A DNA stretch of 24,939 nucleotides from an uncultured Alphaproteobacteria bacterium. GTDB lineage: Bacteria; Pseudomonadota; Alphaproteobacteria; Reyranellales; Reyranellaceae. The notes beneath the pieces were generated by a model. That model was not told the origin of the DNA, made no database searches, and worked only from the letters and a program-made list of their open reading frames with translations. The position numbers and the translations under genes are program-made. This document shows positions 8,868 to 17,260 of the stretch, in pieces (the first letter of the stretch is position 1; every line of letters starts with the position of its first letter). The DNA is taken from contig CAIYWM010000177.1 of NCBI GenBank assembly GCA_903929895.1, positions 1-24,939 on the forward strand, written 5' to 3'.

Positions 8868-10136
8868 GTGTCGCTCAGCAGTTCGTCCGTGACGGCACCG
8901 CCAGCAGGTCGCTGGCTGCAATTGTGCGCCGGCCTGCTTTGCATGGTCGCGGTCGCCAACCTGCAATATGGCTGGACGCTGTTCGTCCATCCGCTCCACG
9001 ACAAGTACGGCTGGAGCCTCTCCAGCATCCAGACCGCCTTTGCGATCTTCATCATCGCCGAGACCTGGCTGGTGCCGTTCGAAGGCTGGGTCGTCGACCG
9101 GTTCGGCCCGAAATACGTCGTGGCCGCAGGCGGCGTGCTGGTGGGCGCGGCCTGGTCCCTCAACTCCGTGGCCGATTCGCTGTTCCTGCTCTACGTCGCC
9201 GCGGCGCTGGGGGGCGTCGGCGCCGGGGCGGTCTACGGGACCTGCGTCGGCAATGCCGTCCGCTGGTTCCCCGACCGCCGCGGCCTGGCGGTCGGCCTCA
9301 CCGTCGCGGGATTCGGCGCGGGCTCGGCGCTCAGCATCATCCCGATCCAGGACGTGATCGCCACGCGCGGCTATGAGGCGGCCTTCCTGTGGTTCGGCCT
9401 CGTCCAGGGTGCGATCGTCGTCGTCACGGCCTGGGCGCTGCGGGCGCCGCCCCACGGCGCGTCGGTCGCGCCGGCCCCGCGCCTCCTTCAGACCTCACGC
9501 GACTTCGCCCCGACGGAGATGCTGAAGTCCCGGATCTTCTGGCTGCTCTACTTCATGTTCATCCTGGTCTACTCGGGCGGTCTTATGGCGACGGCGCAGA
9601 TCGCCCCCATTGCGCGCGACTTTAAGGTCGCCGACGTGCCGGTCAGCCTGCTCGGGCTGACGCTGCCCGCGCTTACCTTCGCCATCACCCTCGACCGCGT
9701 CATGAATGGCGTGACCCGACCGCTCTGCGGCTGGGTGTCCGACCATATCGGCCGCGAGAACACCCTGTTCATCGCATTCCTGCTGGAGGGCGTGGGCATC
9801 TGGGCGCTCTGGGTCTATGGCCAGGACCCGCTGCTGTTCGTGATCCTGGGCGGCATCGCCTTCTTCGCCTGGGGCGAGACCGCGAGCCTGTTTCCGACCA
9901 TCTGCACCGACGTGTTCGGCACGAAACACGCCACCACCAACGCCGCCCTGCTCTATACCGCCAAGGGGATGGCCTCGCTGCTGATCCCGCTGGCGAGCTT
10001 CTGGGTCGTGGAGACCGGAAGCTGGCATGACGTCTTCCTCGCGGCCGCCCTGTTCAACCTGCTCGCCGCCTTCCTCGCCCTGGCCGTCCTCAAGCCGTTG
10101 CGGCGGTCGGCGGGGGCCCGCGCCGCGGAAGCCTGA
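8868..10136 (+). CDS. MFS transporter, OFA (oxalate/formate antiporter) family
   Basis: This 422-residue inner-membrane carrier has about 12 predicted membrane segments. The OFA-type signature [20 protein letters not shown] lies at 124-143, and the loop [13 protein letters not shown] at 72-84 corresponds to MFS motif A. The second half repeats a [11 protein letters not shown] motif near 288. Lys366 in [10 protein letters not shown] is where OxlT-type carriers have a substrate-binding lysine, which supports an organic anion such as oxalate, formate or another small carboxylate (family knowledge; substrate not proven). The GTG at 8868 was chosen because AGGGAG lies about ten bases upstream and the first membrane segment begins about 17 residues later. 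The frame is open much further upstream, but that part is antisense to the CoA ligase and is not membrane-like. An acyl-CoA dehydrogenase follows after 104 bases. Confidence 0.88.
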   Translation: MSLSSSSVTAPPAGRWLQLCAGLLCMVAVANLQYGWTLFVHPLHDKYGWSLSSIQTAFAIFIIAETWLVPFEGWVVDRFGPKYVVAAGGVLVGAAWSLNSVADSLFLLYVAAALGGVGAGAVYGTCVGNAVRWFPDRRGLAVGLTVAGFGAGSALSIIPIQDVIATRGYEAAFLWFGLVQGAIVVVTAWALRAPPHGASVAPAPRLLQTSRDFAPTEMLKSRIFWLLYFMFILVYSGGLMATAQIAPIARDFKVADVPVSLLGLTLPALTFAITLDRVMNGVTRPLCGWVSDHIGRENTLFIAFLLEGVGIWALWVYGQDPLLFVILGGIAFFAWGETASLFPTICTDVFGTKHATTNAALLYTAKGMASLLIPLASFWVVETGSWHDVFLAAALFNLLAAFLALAVLKPLRRSAGARAAEA

Positions 10137-10240
10137 AGCCGCCTCTTCGACCGCAAGTCGAAACCGGCGTGCGACCTGAATGCCCGTTCACATCGTGGCG
10201 GTTTTCGGCCAGAGTCCGCCGCAGCACAAGGGAGAGAACG

Positions 10241-11464
<1,224 letters not shown>

Positions 11465-11520
11465 GTCCCGTTACCGGGACGGAACGAGGCGCGATCCCCA
11501 CGGGTCGCGCCTTTTTCTTT
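11465..11520 (+). terminator. intrinsic terminator after the acyl-CoA dehydrogenase, with an extra hairpin
   Basis: Immediately after the stop codon lies a small hairpin, GTCCCG-TTAC-CGGGAC (11465-11480). It is followed by AGGCGCGA (11487-11494), a 10-base loop and TCGCGCCT (11505-11512), which runs into TTTTT and a second TTT. The second stem with its T-run is a textbook rho-independent terminator for the plus-strand operon. Confidence 0.88.
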
Positions 11521-11532
11521 GGGGCCTCATAC

Positions 11533-11558
11533 TCCTCGCCCCCGCTAGGGGGAGAGGA
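11533..11558. repeat. small palindromic element (C5/G5 hairpin)
   Basis: TCCTCGCCCCC (11533-11543) and GGGGGAGAGGA (11548-11558) pair around the loop GCTA with a single G/A mismatch. This type of GC-rich intergenic palindrome is common as a dispersed element in high-GC alphaproteobacteria (general knowledge). No second copy was noticed in this window. It has no T-run and is not itself a terminator. Confidence 0.5.
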
Positions 11559-11585
11559 ACGTGAGAAGAGCGACGAGGAGTCACC

Positions 11586-11954
11586 GTGGACAGTCCGAAG
11601 AAGAGCCTGCACGTCACCGATCATCTGGCGAACGAGCGCACGTTCCTCGCCTGGATCCGGACGTCGATCGCGGTGATGACGCTGGGCGTCGCCATCAACC
11701 GCTTCGCGCTCTTCCTGATGGAGATGCATCAGGTCGTGCCGCAGGTGCGCGACCTCGCCAACCGCCATGTCGAGAAGCTCGGAATCGGCCTGGTGATGCT
11801 GGGGATCGTCATGCTGGCCGGCTCGACCTGGCACTACCTCCATGTCGGCAAGACGATCGATGACGAGACCTATCGCCCGTCCATAAAGGTCATGGTCGGC
11901 ACGGCCATCGCGATCGGCCTGATAGGCGGTTCGACCTTGATCTGGCTCTTCTAG
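11586..11954 (+). CDS. DUF202 (YidH-type) inner-membrane protein
   Basis: A 122-residue protein with the DUF202 hallmark NERTFLAWIRTS at 16-27, followed by three predicted membrane segments (about 23-43, 65-83 and 101-121). The length is normal for the family, whose function is unknown. The GTG at 11586 is the start, with GAGGAG five bases upstream. It is isolated by the terminator upstream, so it probably has its own promoter. Its stop codon TAG shares the four bases CTAG (11951-11954) with the stop of the convergent VOC gene. Confidence 0.9.
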   Translation: MDSPKKSLHVTDHLANERTFLAWIRTSIAVMTLGVAINRFALFLMEMHQVVPQVRDLANRHVEKLGIGLVMLGIVMLAGSTWHYLHVGKTIDDETYRPSIKVMVGTAIAIGLIGGSTLIWLF

Positions 11955-12559
11955 CTCTTGCCCGGCGCCGATTGCGGCGCGGCCGGCGGACCGTCGGGCA
12001 TGTCGAGCAGGTCGCTCTCCGGGGCGCCGGCCTCGTAGGCTTTCACCAGCGCCTCGGGATCGAAGGCGACGCCGATCGGGTTCCTCCTGAACGCCTCGGT
12101 CTGGAAATAGGCCGCCGTCGCCTCCTTCGTCTCATATCGGTCGACCTGCAACTCGACGCCGTTGCCGTCGGGATCGCGATAGTAGATCGACACGGTCGGC
12201 CCGTGATGGATGCAGCGCGACGGCTCGATGCCCAGCGCCTTCACGCGGCGATAGGTCGAGAGCAGCGCGCCGATATCGCTGAACGTGTAGGCGACATGCG
12301 CCAGGCCCGAGGTCCTGGCATCGGGCGCCGTGAGCCCCGCCAGGTTCACGATGCCCAGGCGATGATGCTCGTCGTCATAGGTCAGGAAGCAGATGTAGTC
12401 GGTGCGCTGGACCACGCGCATGTTCAGCACCGCCGAGTACCAGTCGATCATCGGCTGCACGTTCGAGGAGCGCAGCACAAAGTGGGCGAACAGGACGGGC
12501 GCGGCCGGCTTGTCCGACAGGCTCCGGCGGCGCGATGCGGTGTCGATCAGAGTGTCCAT
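11951..12559 (-). CDS. VOC-fold protein, extradiol-dioxygenase/glyoxalase-like
   Basis: This 202-residue protein has two beta-alpha-beta-beta-beta modules of the vicinal-oxygen-chelate fold. His26 (LFAHFVLRS), His88 (GLAHVAYTF) and Glu136 (GNGVELQVD) are placed as the 2-His-1-carboxylate metal triad, so the protein should bind a divalent metal and be catalytically competent. The segment YYRDPDGNGVELQ at 127-138 is typical of ring-cleavage dioxygenases and related VOC enzymes. The last 40 residues, Pro-rich at the end, are an extension. The ATG at 12559 has GAGGAG six bases upstream. The gene follows the copper amine oxidase by 41 bases on the same strand, suggesting that it acts on a product of amine oxidation or on a co-degraded catechol-like compound (inference). 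Confidence 0.85.
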   Translation of the reverse strand: MDTLIDTASRRRSLSDKPAAPVLFAHFVLRSSNVQPMIDWYSAVLNMRVVQRTDYICFLTYDDEHHRLGIVNLAGLTAPDARTSGLAHVAYTFSDIGALLSTYRRVKALGIEPSRCIHHGPTVSIYYRDPDGNGVELQVDRYETKEATAAYFQTEAFRRNPIGVAFDPEALVKAYEAGAPESDLLDMPDGPPAAPQSAPGKS

Positions 12560-12600
12560 GGCAATCTCCTCGCCCTTTTGGGCCTTCGATCAAGGCCGCG

Positions 12601-14538
12601 TCAGTCGACGCAGCAGCTCATGCTGCTTGCAGAGGGCGGCACATCGAGAGCCGGATTTTCCGTGAAGAATCCGGCGGGATGAAGAGCGAAACCGGCGGTG
12701 ATCACGGGCTGGACCGGAAAATCCTCAGGGCGCGGAATATGGTGCAGACCGAAGCTGTGCCAGATCACGAGATCGGTATCGACCAGCGGGCGGTCCGAGG
12801 CCGTCCAGGCCGGCAATCCGTCGCCGCCGCTGCTCTGGTTGGGGTAGCGGCCGGCCGCGTAGATCTCGTCGGGATGGTAGGCTGTGACCCAGAGCTGCCG
12901 GGTCATGAAGGCCGCGCGCCGGGTCACCATCGACTGGGGATGTGAGAACGTCGGGATCGGGCTCAACGGCAGCAGCTTGTAGGCGGTGGGCTGGCCCAGC
13001 CGGTTGCGGGCCTCCGCACTCTCGATCTTCCAGAAGCGCGCGGCGTTGAAGTCGACGTTGCGCTGCGCACCCTGCTCGGTTGCCAGGACCGTCGCGCGCG
13101 TGGTGAACGCATTGCCGTACGGATTGTCGTCGCCCATGGGCAAGGCCACAGTGTCGACCTCGACGACGCGGTTGCGCTCGCCGTCGACCGCCACGTCGAG
13201 GCGCATGTTGAACACGTGCTGATGGTAGTGGGCGTAGACGCCCGGCGACACGATCGTCCCATAGTCCGGCGCTTCGCCGGGCCGCAGGCCGGCGGTGTTC
13301 ATGATCCCGGTCGCCTTCATCTCGAAGTGAATCGAGCCGTCCTGGTGAAAGTACCAGAACGAGCCGTACTCGTAGTTGCCGATGGTCGAGATCGACGACA
13401 CGACCAGCCGCCGGGCGCGCCTCACATCGACCTCGCCCGTGAACAGGTCGGTGTGCTTCCACAGGATGCCGAAATCCTCCTCGTGCAGGCAAACCGCGCT
13501 CTCGATGCAGTAGGGATCACCCTTGCTGTCGGCCAGCCAGGCGTCGAAGTAACGGATGGCGCCGAGACAGTCGCAGCCCAGGGTCAGGGAATTGGCCAGC
13601 ACGCCGATGCCGTACTCGCCGACATCGAAGGCATTCTTGCGAAAATGCCCGCCGCCGGGGTGTCCGTAGGGCACGACCATCTCGGACAACGCGGCCCGAT
13701 GCAGCACCGACCGCAGCCGTCCATCGTCCTCGTAGCCGATCGCATGCAGCACCAGCCCTTCGCGGGCATTGAAGCCGACGCGGAAGCGCCATTTCTGCCA
13801 GCGCACCTCGTTGCCTTCGACGACGAAGCTCGGGCCGGCCGGCTGGACGATTTCCAGCGGCTTCACGTCATCGCGAAAGACGCTTCGATAGCGGGCGGCA
13901 TAGTTGCGATCGAGCCTCGGGACGTCGGCCGCGCCGTAGTCGTCGACACGCAGAACCTCGGCGCGGTCGAGATCGACGACGGCACATAGCCCCTCGATGG
14001 GGTGGGCATAGCCGTTGTCGTTCTTCTCGCTCCGATACCAGCAGAACGTATGCGACAGCCGCCGGCCCTCTTCGTCCGGCAGCCCGTAGTTGCCGGCCGA
14101 CCAGGGATCGACCTGGACGTTTTCGATGTCTGTGATGCCGCGCCGGGCCAGGGCCTCGCGGAAACGGGGATCGGCCCGCGCCACCTCTCCGACCAGCGTT
14201 ATGTCGTCGAGCAGGATTCGCGGCCGGACGCCGGGAACGTGCCGCCAGTCGACGACCGTGTCGGTAACGAGATCCACCCGGGCCTCCCAGACCTTGCCGT
14301 TGGTGCGGTCGAAGGCGCAAACGAACGCCTCGCGCGGAAACGACGCGCCCGCCCGAAAGTCCTTCACTACGCTCTTGTCGGGTTCGTGCAGGCTCACCGT
14401 TTCGAACATCATGCCCGGCCCGAGATCGTGTGCCGCTCGCACGGCCGCCGATGCCTGGCGTATCTCGTCGGGGGTCAGTGGATCGAGCGGATGGCCGGGG
14501 GCCGCGTGCGTCGGGGTCTCGGCGATGGCATCGGGCAT
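12601..14538 (-). CDS. copper-containing primary-amine oxidase (TPQ)
   Basis: The enzyme oxidatively deaminates primary amines to aldehyde, ammonia and H2O2. In the 645-residue chain the motif T385-I-G-N-Y-E-Y supplies Tyr389, the precursor of the topaquinone cofactor. Copper ligands are His439 and His441 (HYHQH) and His600 in SFGLHHIPRPEDFP. The catalytic base is Asp305 in NAFDVGEYGIG, where Ala303 replaces the gate Tyr of E. coli and Arthrobacter enzymes, as in Hansenula-type oxidases. The first position of the second PROSITE signature is Ser instead of Thr. No signal peptide is present, so it is probably cytoplasmic, unlike periplasmic TynA. The C-terminus carries an unusual CysCys (SCCVD). 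The ATG at 14538 follows GAGAGGAAAACC. The gene is divergent from an EamA exporter and upstream of the VOC gene. Confidence 0.96.
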   Translation of the reverse strand: MPDAIAETPTHAAPGHPLDPLTPDEIRQASAAVRAAHDLGPGMMFETVSLHEPDKSVVKDFRAGASFPREAFVCAFDRTNGKVWEARVDLVTDTVVDWRHVPGVRPRILLDDITLVGEVARADPRFREALARRGITDIENVQVDPWSAGNYGLPDEEGRRLSHTFCWYRSEKNDNGYAHPIEGLCAVVDLDRAEVLRVDDYGAADVPRLDRNYAARYRSVFRDDVKPLEIVQPAGPSFVVEGNEVRWQKWRFRVGFNAREGLVLHAIGYEDDGRLRSVLHRAALSEMVVPYGHPGGGHFRKNAFDVGEYGIGVLANSLTLGCDCLGAIRYFDAWLADSKGDPYCIESAVCLHEEDFGILWKHTDLFTGEVDVRRARRLVVSSISTIGNYEYGSFWYFHQDGSIHFEMKATGIMNTAGLRPGEAPDYGTIVSPGVYAHYHQHVFNMRLDVAVDGERNRVVEVDTVALPMGDDNPYGNAFTTRATVLATEQGAQRNVDFNAARFWKIESAEARNRLGQPTAYKLLPLSPIPTFSHPQSMVTRRAAFMTRQLWVTAYHPDEIYAAGRYPNQSSGGDGLPAWTASDRPLVDTDLVIWHSFGLHHIPRPEDFPVQPVITAGFALHPAGFFTENPALDVPPSASSMSCCVD

Positions 14539-14657
14539 GGTTTTCCTCTCGACGGCATTGTCACGGTGACGATAGCAGAGCGCAAGACTCGCCTGGAGGC
14601 TGACCTGCGAAAGCAGTGCCTTGACCCCAATCCCATATCGGCTTCCTCTGCCGGCGC
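14539..14657. promoter_or_regulatory. divergent promoter region of amine oxidase and EamA transporter
   Basis: The 119 bases separate two divergent transcription units. They hold the palindrome described separately. Reading toward the oxidase, TTGCGC, an 18-base spacer and ACAATG form a possible sigma-70-like promoter with the palindrome between them. The EamA side has no clear Shine-Dalgarno sequence before its ATG. Confidence 0.45.
14560..14570. promoter_or_regulatory. candidate operator GTCAC-G-GTGAC
   Basis: A perfect 11-base palindrome (GTCACGGTGAC) centred 27 bases upstream of the amine oxidase start, overlapping the putative promoter. Its size and position fit a dimeric repressor site; no regulator gene lies nearby, so the factor is unknown. 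Confidence 0.35.
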
Positions 14658-15584
14658 ATGTCCGCCCCCGCCATCGACCAGCCCGACACGCTGTCGCGCC
14701 TGATTCCGTCGCGCACGGCGCGCGGCTTCTTCCTGGCCGTGCTGTCCGGCATCTTCTTCAACTTCCTGAACGCCTCGGTGAAGGAGCTGGCGAGCGAGAT
14801 GCCGCCGCTCTATGTCGCCTGGGGCCGCTGGATGGCCGGCGTCGCCCTGATCGCGCCCTATCTCTTCTGGCGCGCCGGCCTCGCCGGCATGAAGACGCAG
14901 GACCTCAAGCTCCACTGCTTCCGCGGCCTGTTCCATACGTCGGGCTATGCGCTGTGGTACGAGGCCGTGGTCTGGCTGCCGCTCGCCACCATGGCGGCGC
15001 TGGGCTTCACCGGGCCGATTTTCGTCACCCTGGGTGCCGTGATCTTCCTGCGCGAGACGGTGCACTGGCGGCGCTGGCTGGCGGTCGGCATCGGCTTCGC
15101 GGGCATGCTGATCATCGTCCGGCCTGGGCTCGTCACCGTGAACCCGGGCATCATCATGATGCTCTGCGCCGTGCCGCTGATCGCCGGCTCCAACCTCGTG
15201 GCCAAGGTCGTGTCGGGCCGCGACAAGCCGGCCGTGGTCGTGCTGTGGCAGAGCGTGATCGGCGCGATCTGCTTCACGCCGCTCGGCCTGTGGTTCTGGC
15301 AGACCCCGACCCCCGACCAGCTCCTGCTGTTCCTGGCCGCCGGCTTCTTCGGGACGATGGGCTACTTCTTCATCACCTGGGCCTATCGCTTGCTCGACAT
15401 TTCCGCCCTGCAATCCATCACTTTCCTCGGCATCGTCTGGGCCGCCTTGATGGACGTGGCGGTCTGGGGCAAGACCTCGGACATCTGGACGTTCGTGGGC
15501 GCGGCGATCATCGTGGCGTCCACGACTTATATCGCCCACCGCGAGGCAAGAGCGGGGGCCGCTGCGGGAGGAAAGAAGACATGA
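14658..15584 (+). CDS. EamA/DMT-superfamily transporter
   Basis: A 308-residue inner-membrane protein with about ten hydrophobic segments arranged as two EamA repeats. The first covers roughly residues 24-155 and contains WGRWMAGVALIAPYLFWRAG and FTGPIFVTLGAVIFLRE. The second covers roughly 165-295 and contains AYRLLDISALQSITFLGIVW. The family exports or imports small metabolites, often amino acids, amines or purines. Being divergent from the amine oxidase, it may handle the amine or a related compound (inference). The start ATG 14658 lacks an obvious ribosome-binding site. Its last codons overlap the next SDR by ATGA (15581-15584) and supply that gene's GGGAGG, indicating coupled translation. 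Confidence 0.9.
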   Translation: MSAPAIDQPDTLSRLIPSRTARGFFLAVLSGIFFNFLNASVKELASEMPPLYVAWGRWMAGVALIAPYLFWRAGLAGMKTQDLKLHCFRGLFHTSGYALWYEAVVWLPLATMAALGFTGPIFVTLGAVIFLRETVHWRRWLAVGIGFAGMLIIVRPGLVTVNPGIIMMLCAVPLIAGSNLVAKVVSGRDKPAVVVLWQSVIGAICFTPLGLWFWQTPTPDQLLLFLAAGFFGTMGYFFITWAYRLLDISALQSITFLGIVWAALMDVAVWGKTSDIWTFVGAAIIVASTTYIAHREARAGAAAGGKKT

Positions 15585-16351
15585 CGGATCGTCTGGCTGG
15601 CAAGGTTGCGCTCATCACCGGGGGTGCCTCGGGTCTCGGCGCCAATGCCGCCGAACTCATGGCGAAAGAAGGCGCCCGCGTCGTGGTGGCCGACGTCGCC
15701 GTCGATCGCGGCAAGGCTGTCGCCGACCGGCTGGGCGCGGCTGGCCATTTCGTGAAGCTCGACGTCACCAGCGAGGACAACTGGAAGGCCGCGATCCAGG
15801 AAACCGTCGACAAGTTCGGCGCCATCCACGTCCTGCTGAATTCCGCCGGCATCGGCCTCAGCAAGACCGTCGAGGAGATCACGCTCGAGGAATGGCGCAA
15901 GGTCCACGCGATCGATCTCGACGGCGTGTTCCTCGGCTGCAAGCACGGCGTCGCCGAGATCAAGAAGCACACCGCGCGGCTCGGCGGCTCGGTGATCAAC
16001 ATTTCCTCGATTTCCGGCATCATCGCCGGCGCCAACATGGCGGCCTACAATTCGGCCAAGGCCGGCGTCCGCCTCTTGAGCAAGTCAGTGGCGCTGCACT
16101 GCGCCAAGTCGGGCTACAATATCCGCTGCAATTCGGTGCATCCGACCTTCATCGACACGCCGATCCTCGACAAGTATCGCGACCGCTTCGGCCAGGACCT
16201 GATGCAGCAGAAGCTCGGCAAGCAGGTCCCGATCGGCCGCCTCGGCCGGCCTGAGGAAGTGGGCTGGGCAATCGTCTTCCTCGCCTCCGATGAATCGAGC
16301 TTCATGACCGGCTCGGAAGTGATCATCGACGGCGGTATCTCGGCGATGTGA
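15581..16351 (+). CDS. SDR family oxidoreductase
   Basis: A 256-residue classical SDR of standard length. The cofactor motif TGGASGLG lies at 13-20, and NSAG at 87-90 takes the place of the usual NNAG. The catalytic Ser143, Tyr156 and Lys160 (YNSAK) are followed by the VHPTFIDTPI substrate-loop region and the FMTGSEVIIDGG C-terminal strand. Asp38 at the end of the second strand (VVVADVA) suggests NAD(H) preference (family rule). The ATG at 15581 overlaps the EamA stop, with GGGAGG about 12 bases upstream. It resembles cyclic-alcohol and steroid-type dehydrogenases; the substrate is not readable. It is separated from the downstream hydrolase by a palindromic repeat. Confidence 0.92.
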   Translation: MTDRLAGKVALITGGASGLGANAAELMAKEGARVVVADVAVDRGKAVADRLGAAGHFVKLDVTSEDNWKAAIQETVDKFGAIHVLLNSAGIGLSKTVEEITLEEWRKVHAIDLDGVFLGCKHGVAEIKKHTARLGGSVINISSISGIIAGANMAAYNSAKAGVRLLSKSVALHCAKSGYNIRCNSVHPTFIDTPILDKYRDRFGQDLMQQKLGKQVPIGRLGRPEEVGWAIVFLASDESSFMTGSEVIIDGGISAM

Positions 16352-16356
16352 TTAAG

Positions 16357-16445
16357 CGTCGTCCTGAGCAATGCGAAGGACCTCACATGGCGGCCAGACG
16401 CCGACCGTGGTTGACGCGAGATCCTTCGCTGCGCCCAGGATGACA
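16357..16445. repeat. REP-like imperfect inverted repeat inserted between SDR and hydrolase genes
   Basis: The left arm, 16357-16384, begins CGTCGTCCTGAG and ends GCGAAGGACCTC. The right arm, 16418-16445, begins GAGATCCTTCGC and ends CCAGGATGACA. By hand alignment the left arm matches the reverse complement of the right arm at 21 of 28 positions, with a 33-base centre. The TCCTGAG...GCGAAGGA core resembles dispersed palindromes known from Hyphomicrobiales genomes (from memory, not searched). It has no coding frame of its own and ends just before the GGGGG that may serve as the ribosome site of the next gene. Confidence 0.75.
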
Positions 16446-16455
16446 GGGGGTTCAA

Positions 16456-17250
16456 ATGCTGCTCAATCTCGACGGACGTAAGATCTACTTCGACCTCGCC
16501 GGGCCGCAGAACGCGCCGGCCGTCTGCTTCACCCACTCGCTCGCCGCAGATGGCGGCATGTGGACCGAGCAACTGGTGCCGCTGCTGGCCGCCGGTTATC
16601 GCGTGCTGCGCCTCGACATGCGCGGGCATGGCGGCAGCCAACCGGTCGAGGGCGACTACACGATGGACGAGCTGGCGGGCGACGTGAAAGGTGCGCTCGA
16701 CGTGCTGGGCATCTGGAAGGTCCATTACATCGGCCTGTCGATCGGCGGCATGATCGGCCAGGGCTTTGCCCTCGCTTATCCGGAGCGCCTGCACTCGCTC
16801 ACCTTGTGCGACACCCATCCCTCCTCGCCCGACGATTCGGCTGGCCTGTGGGACCAGCGCAAGGCGGCCGTCCGCGAAAATGGCGTGAAGGCGCTGGCCG
16901 ACGGCAACATGGAGCGGTGGTTCACCTCGGAGTTCAAGGAAGCCAACCCGACGCGATGGAAGGAGATCCATTCGACCATCTGCGGCACCTCGGATCTCGG
17001 CTTCCTGGGCTGCGCCGCCGCCATCCAGAACTTCGACTATCTCGACCGGCTGCCCACCATCAAGGTCCCGACCCTGGTGATCTGCGGCGACGACGATCCG
17101 GCGACGCCGCCGGACCGCAACAAGCTCATCGCCTCGAAGATTCCCGGCGCGCGCTACGAAGACATCGCCAAGGCCCGCCACCTGCCCAACGTCGAGCGGC
17201 CCGAGCCGTTCAATCGGCTCATGATGAGCTTCCTCGGCCTGAACCGTTAG
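16456..17250 (+). CDS. alpha/beta hydrolase, 3-oxoadipate enol-lactonase-like
   Basis: A 264-residue alpha/beta hydrolase. The nucleophile elbow GLSIGG places Ser95, the GDDDPATPP loop places Asp214, and RHLPNVERP places His242, giving a complete Ser-Asp-His triad. FTHSLAADGGMW at 25-36 is the oxyanion region. The length and the MRGHGGSQPVEGDYTMDELA stretch are those of PcaD-like enol-lactonases, but many relatives act on other esters or lactones, so the substrate is open and no other beta-ketoadipate genes are visible here. The start ATG 16456 lies five bases after GGGGG, which abuts the right arm of the upstream inverted repeat. The acyl-CoA dehydrogenase follows after ten bases, so the two are an operon. 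Confidence 0.85.
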   Translation: MLLNLDGRKIYFDLAGPQNAPAVCFTHSLAADGGMWTEQLVPLLAAGYRVLRLDMRGHGGSQPVEGDYTMDELAGDVKGALDVLGIWKVHYIGLSIGGMIGQGFALAYPERLHSLTLCDTHPSSPDDSAGLWDQRKAAVRENGVKALADGNMERWFTSEFKEANPTRWKEIHSTICGTSDLGFLGCAAAIQNFDYLDRLPTIKVPTLVICGDDDPATPPDRNKLIASKIPGARYEDIAKARHLPNVERPEPFNRLMMSFLGLNR

Positions 17251-17260
17251 GACACGACAA

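Noticed and set aside
14621..14649. TTGACC followed 17 bases later by TCCTCT as a promoter for the EamA gene.
   Set aside because: The -10 match is poor and would leave only a few bases before the start codon; leaderless initiation would be needed, and nothing else supports it.
16357..16445. Insertion sequence or MITE with transposase ends.
   Set aside because: No target-site duplication could be seen and no terminal repeats of a known IS family were recognised; it fits a REP-like palindrome better.
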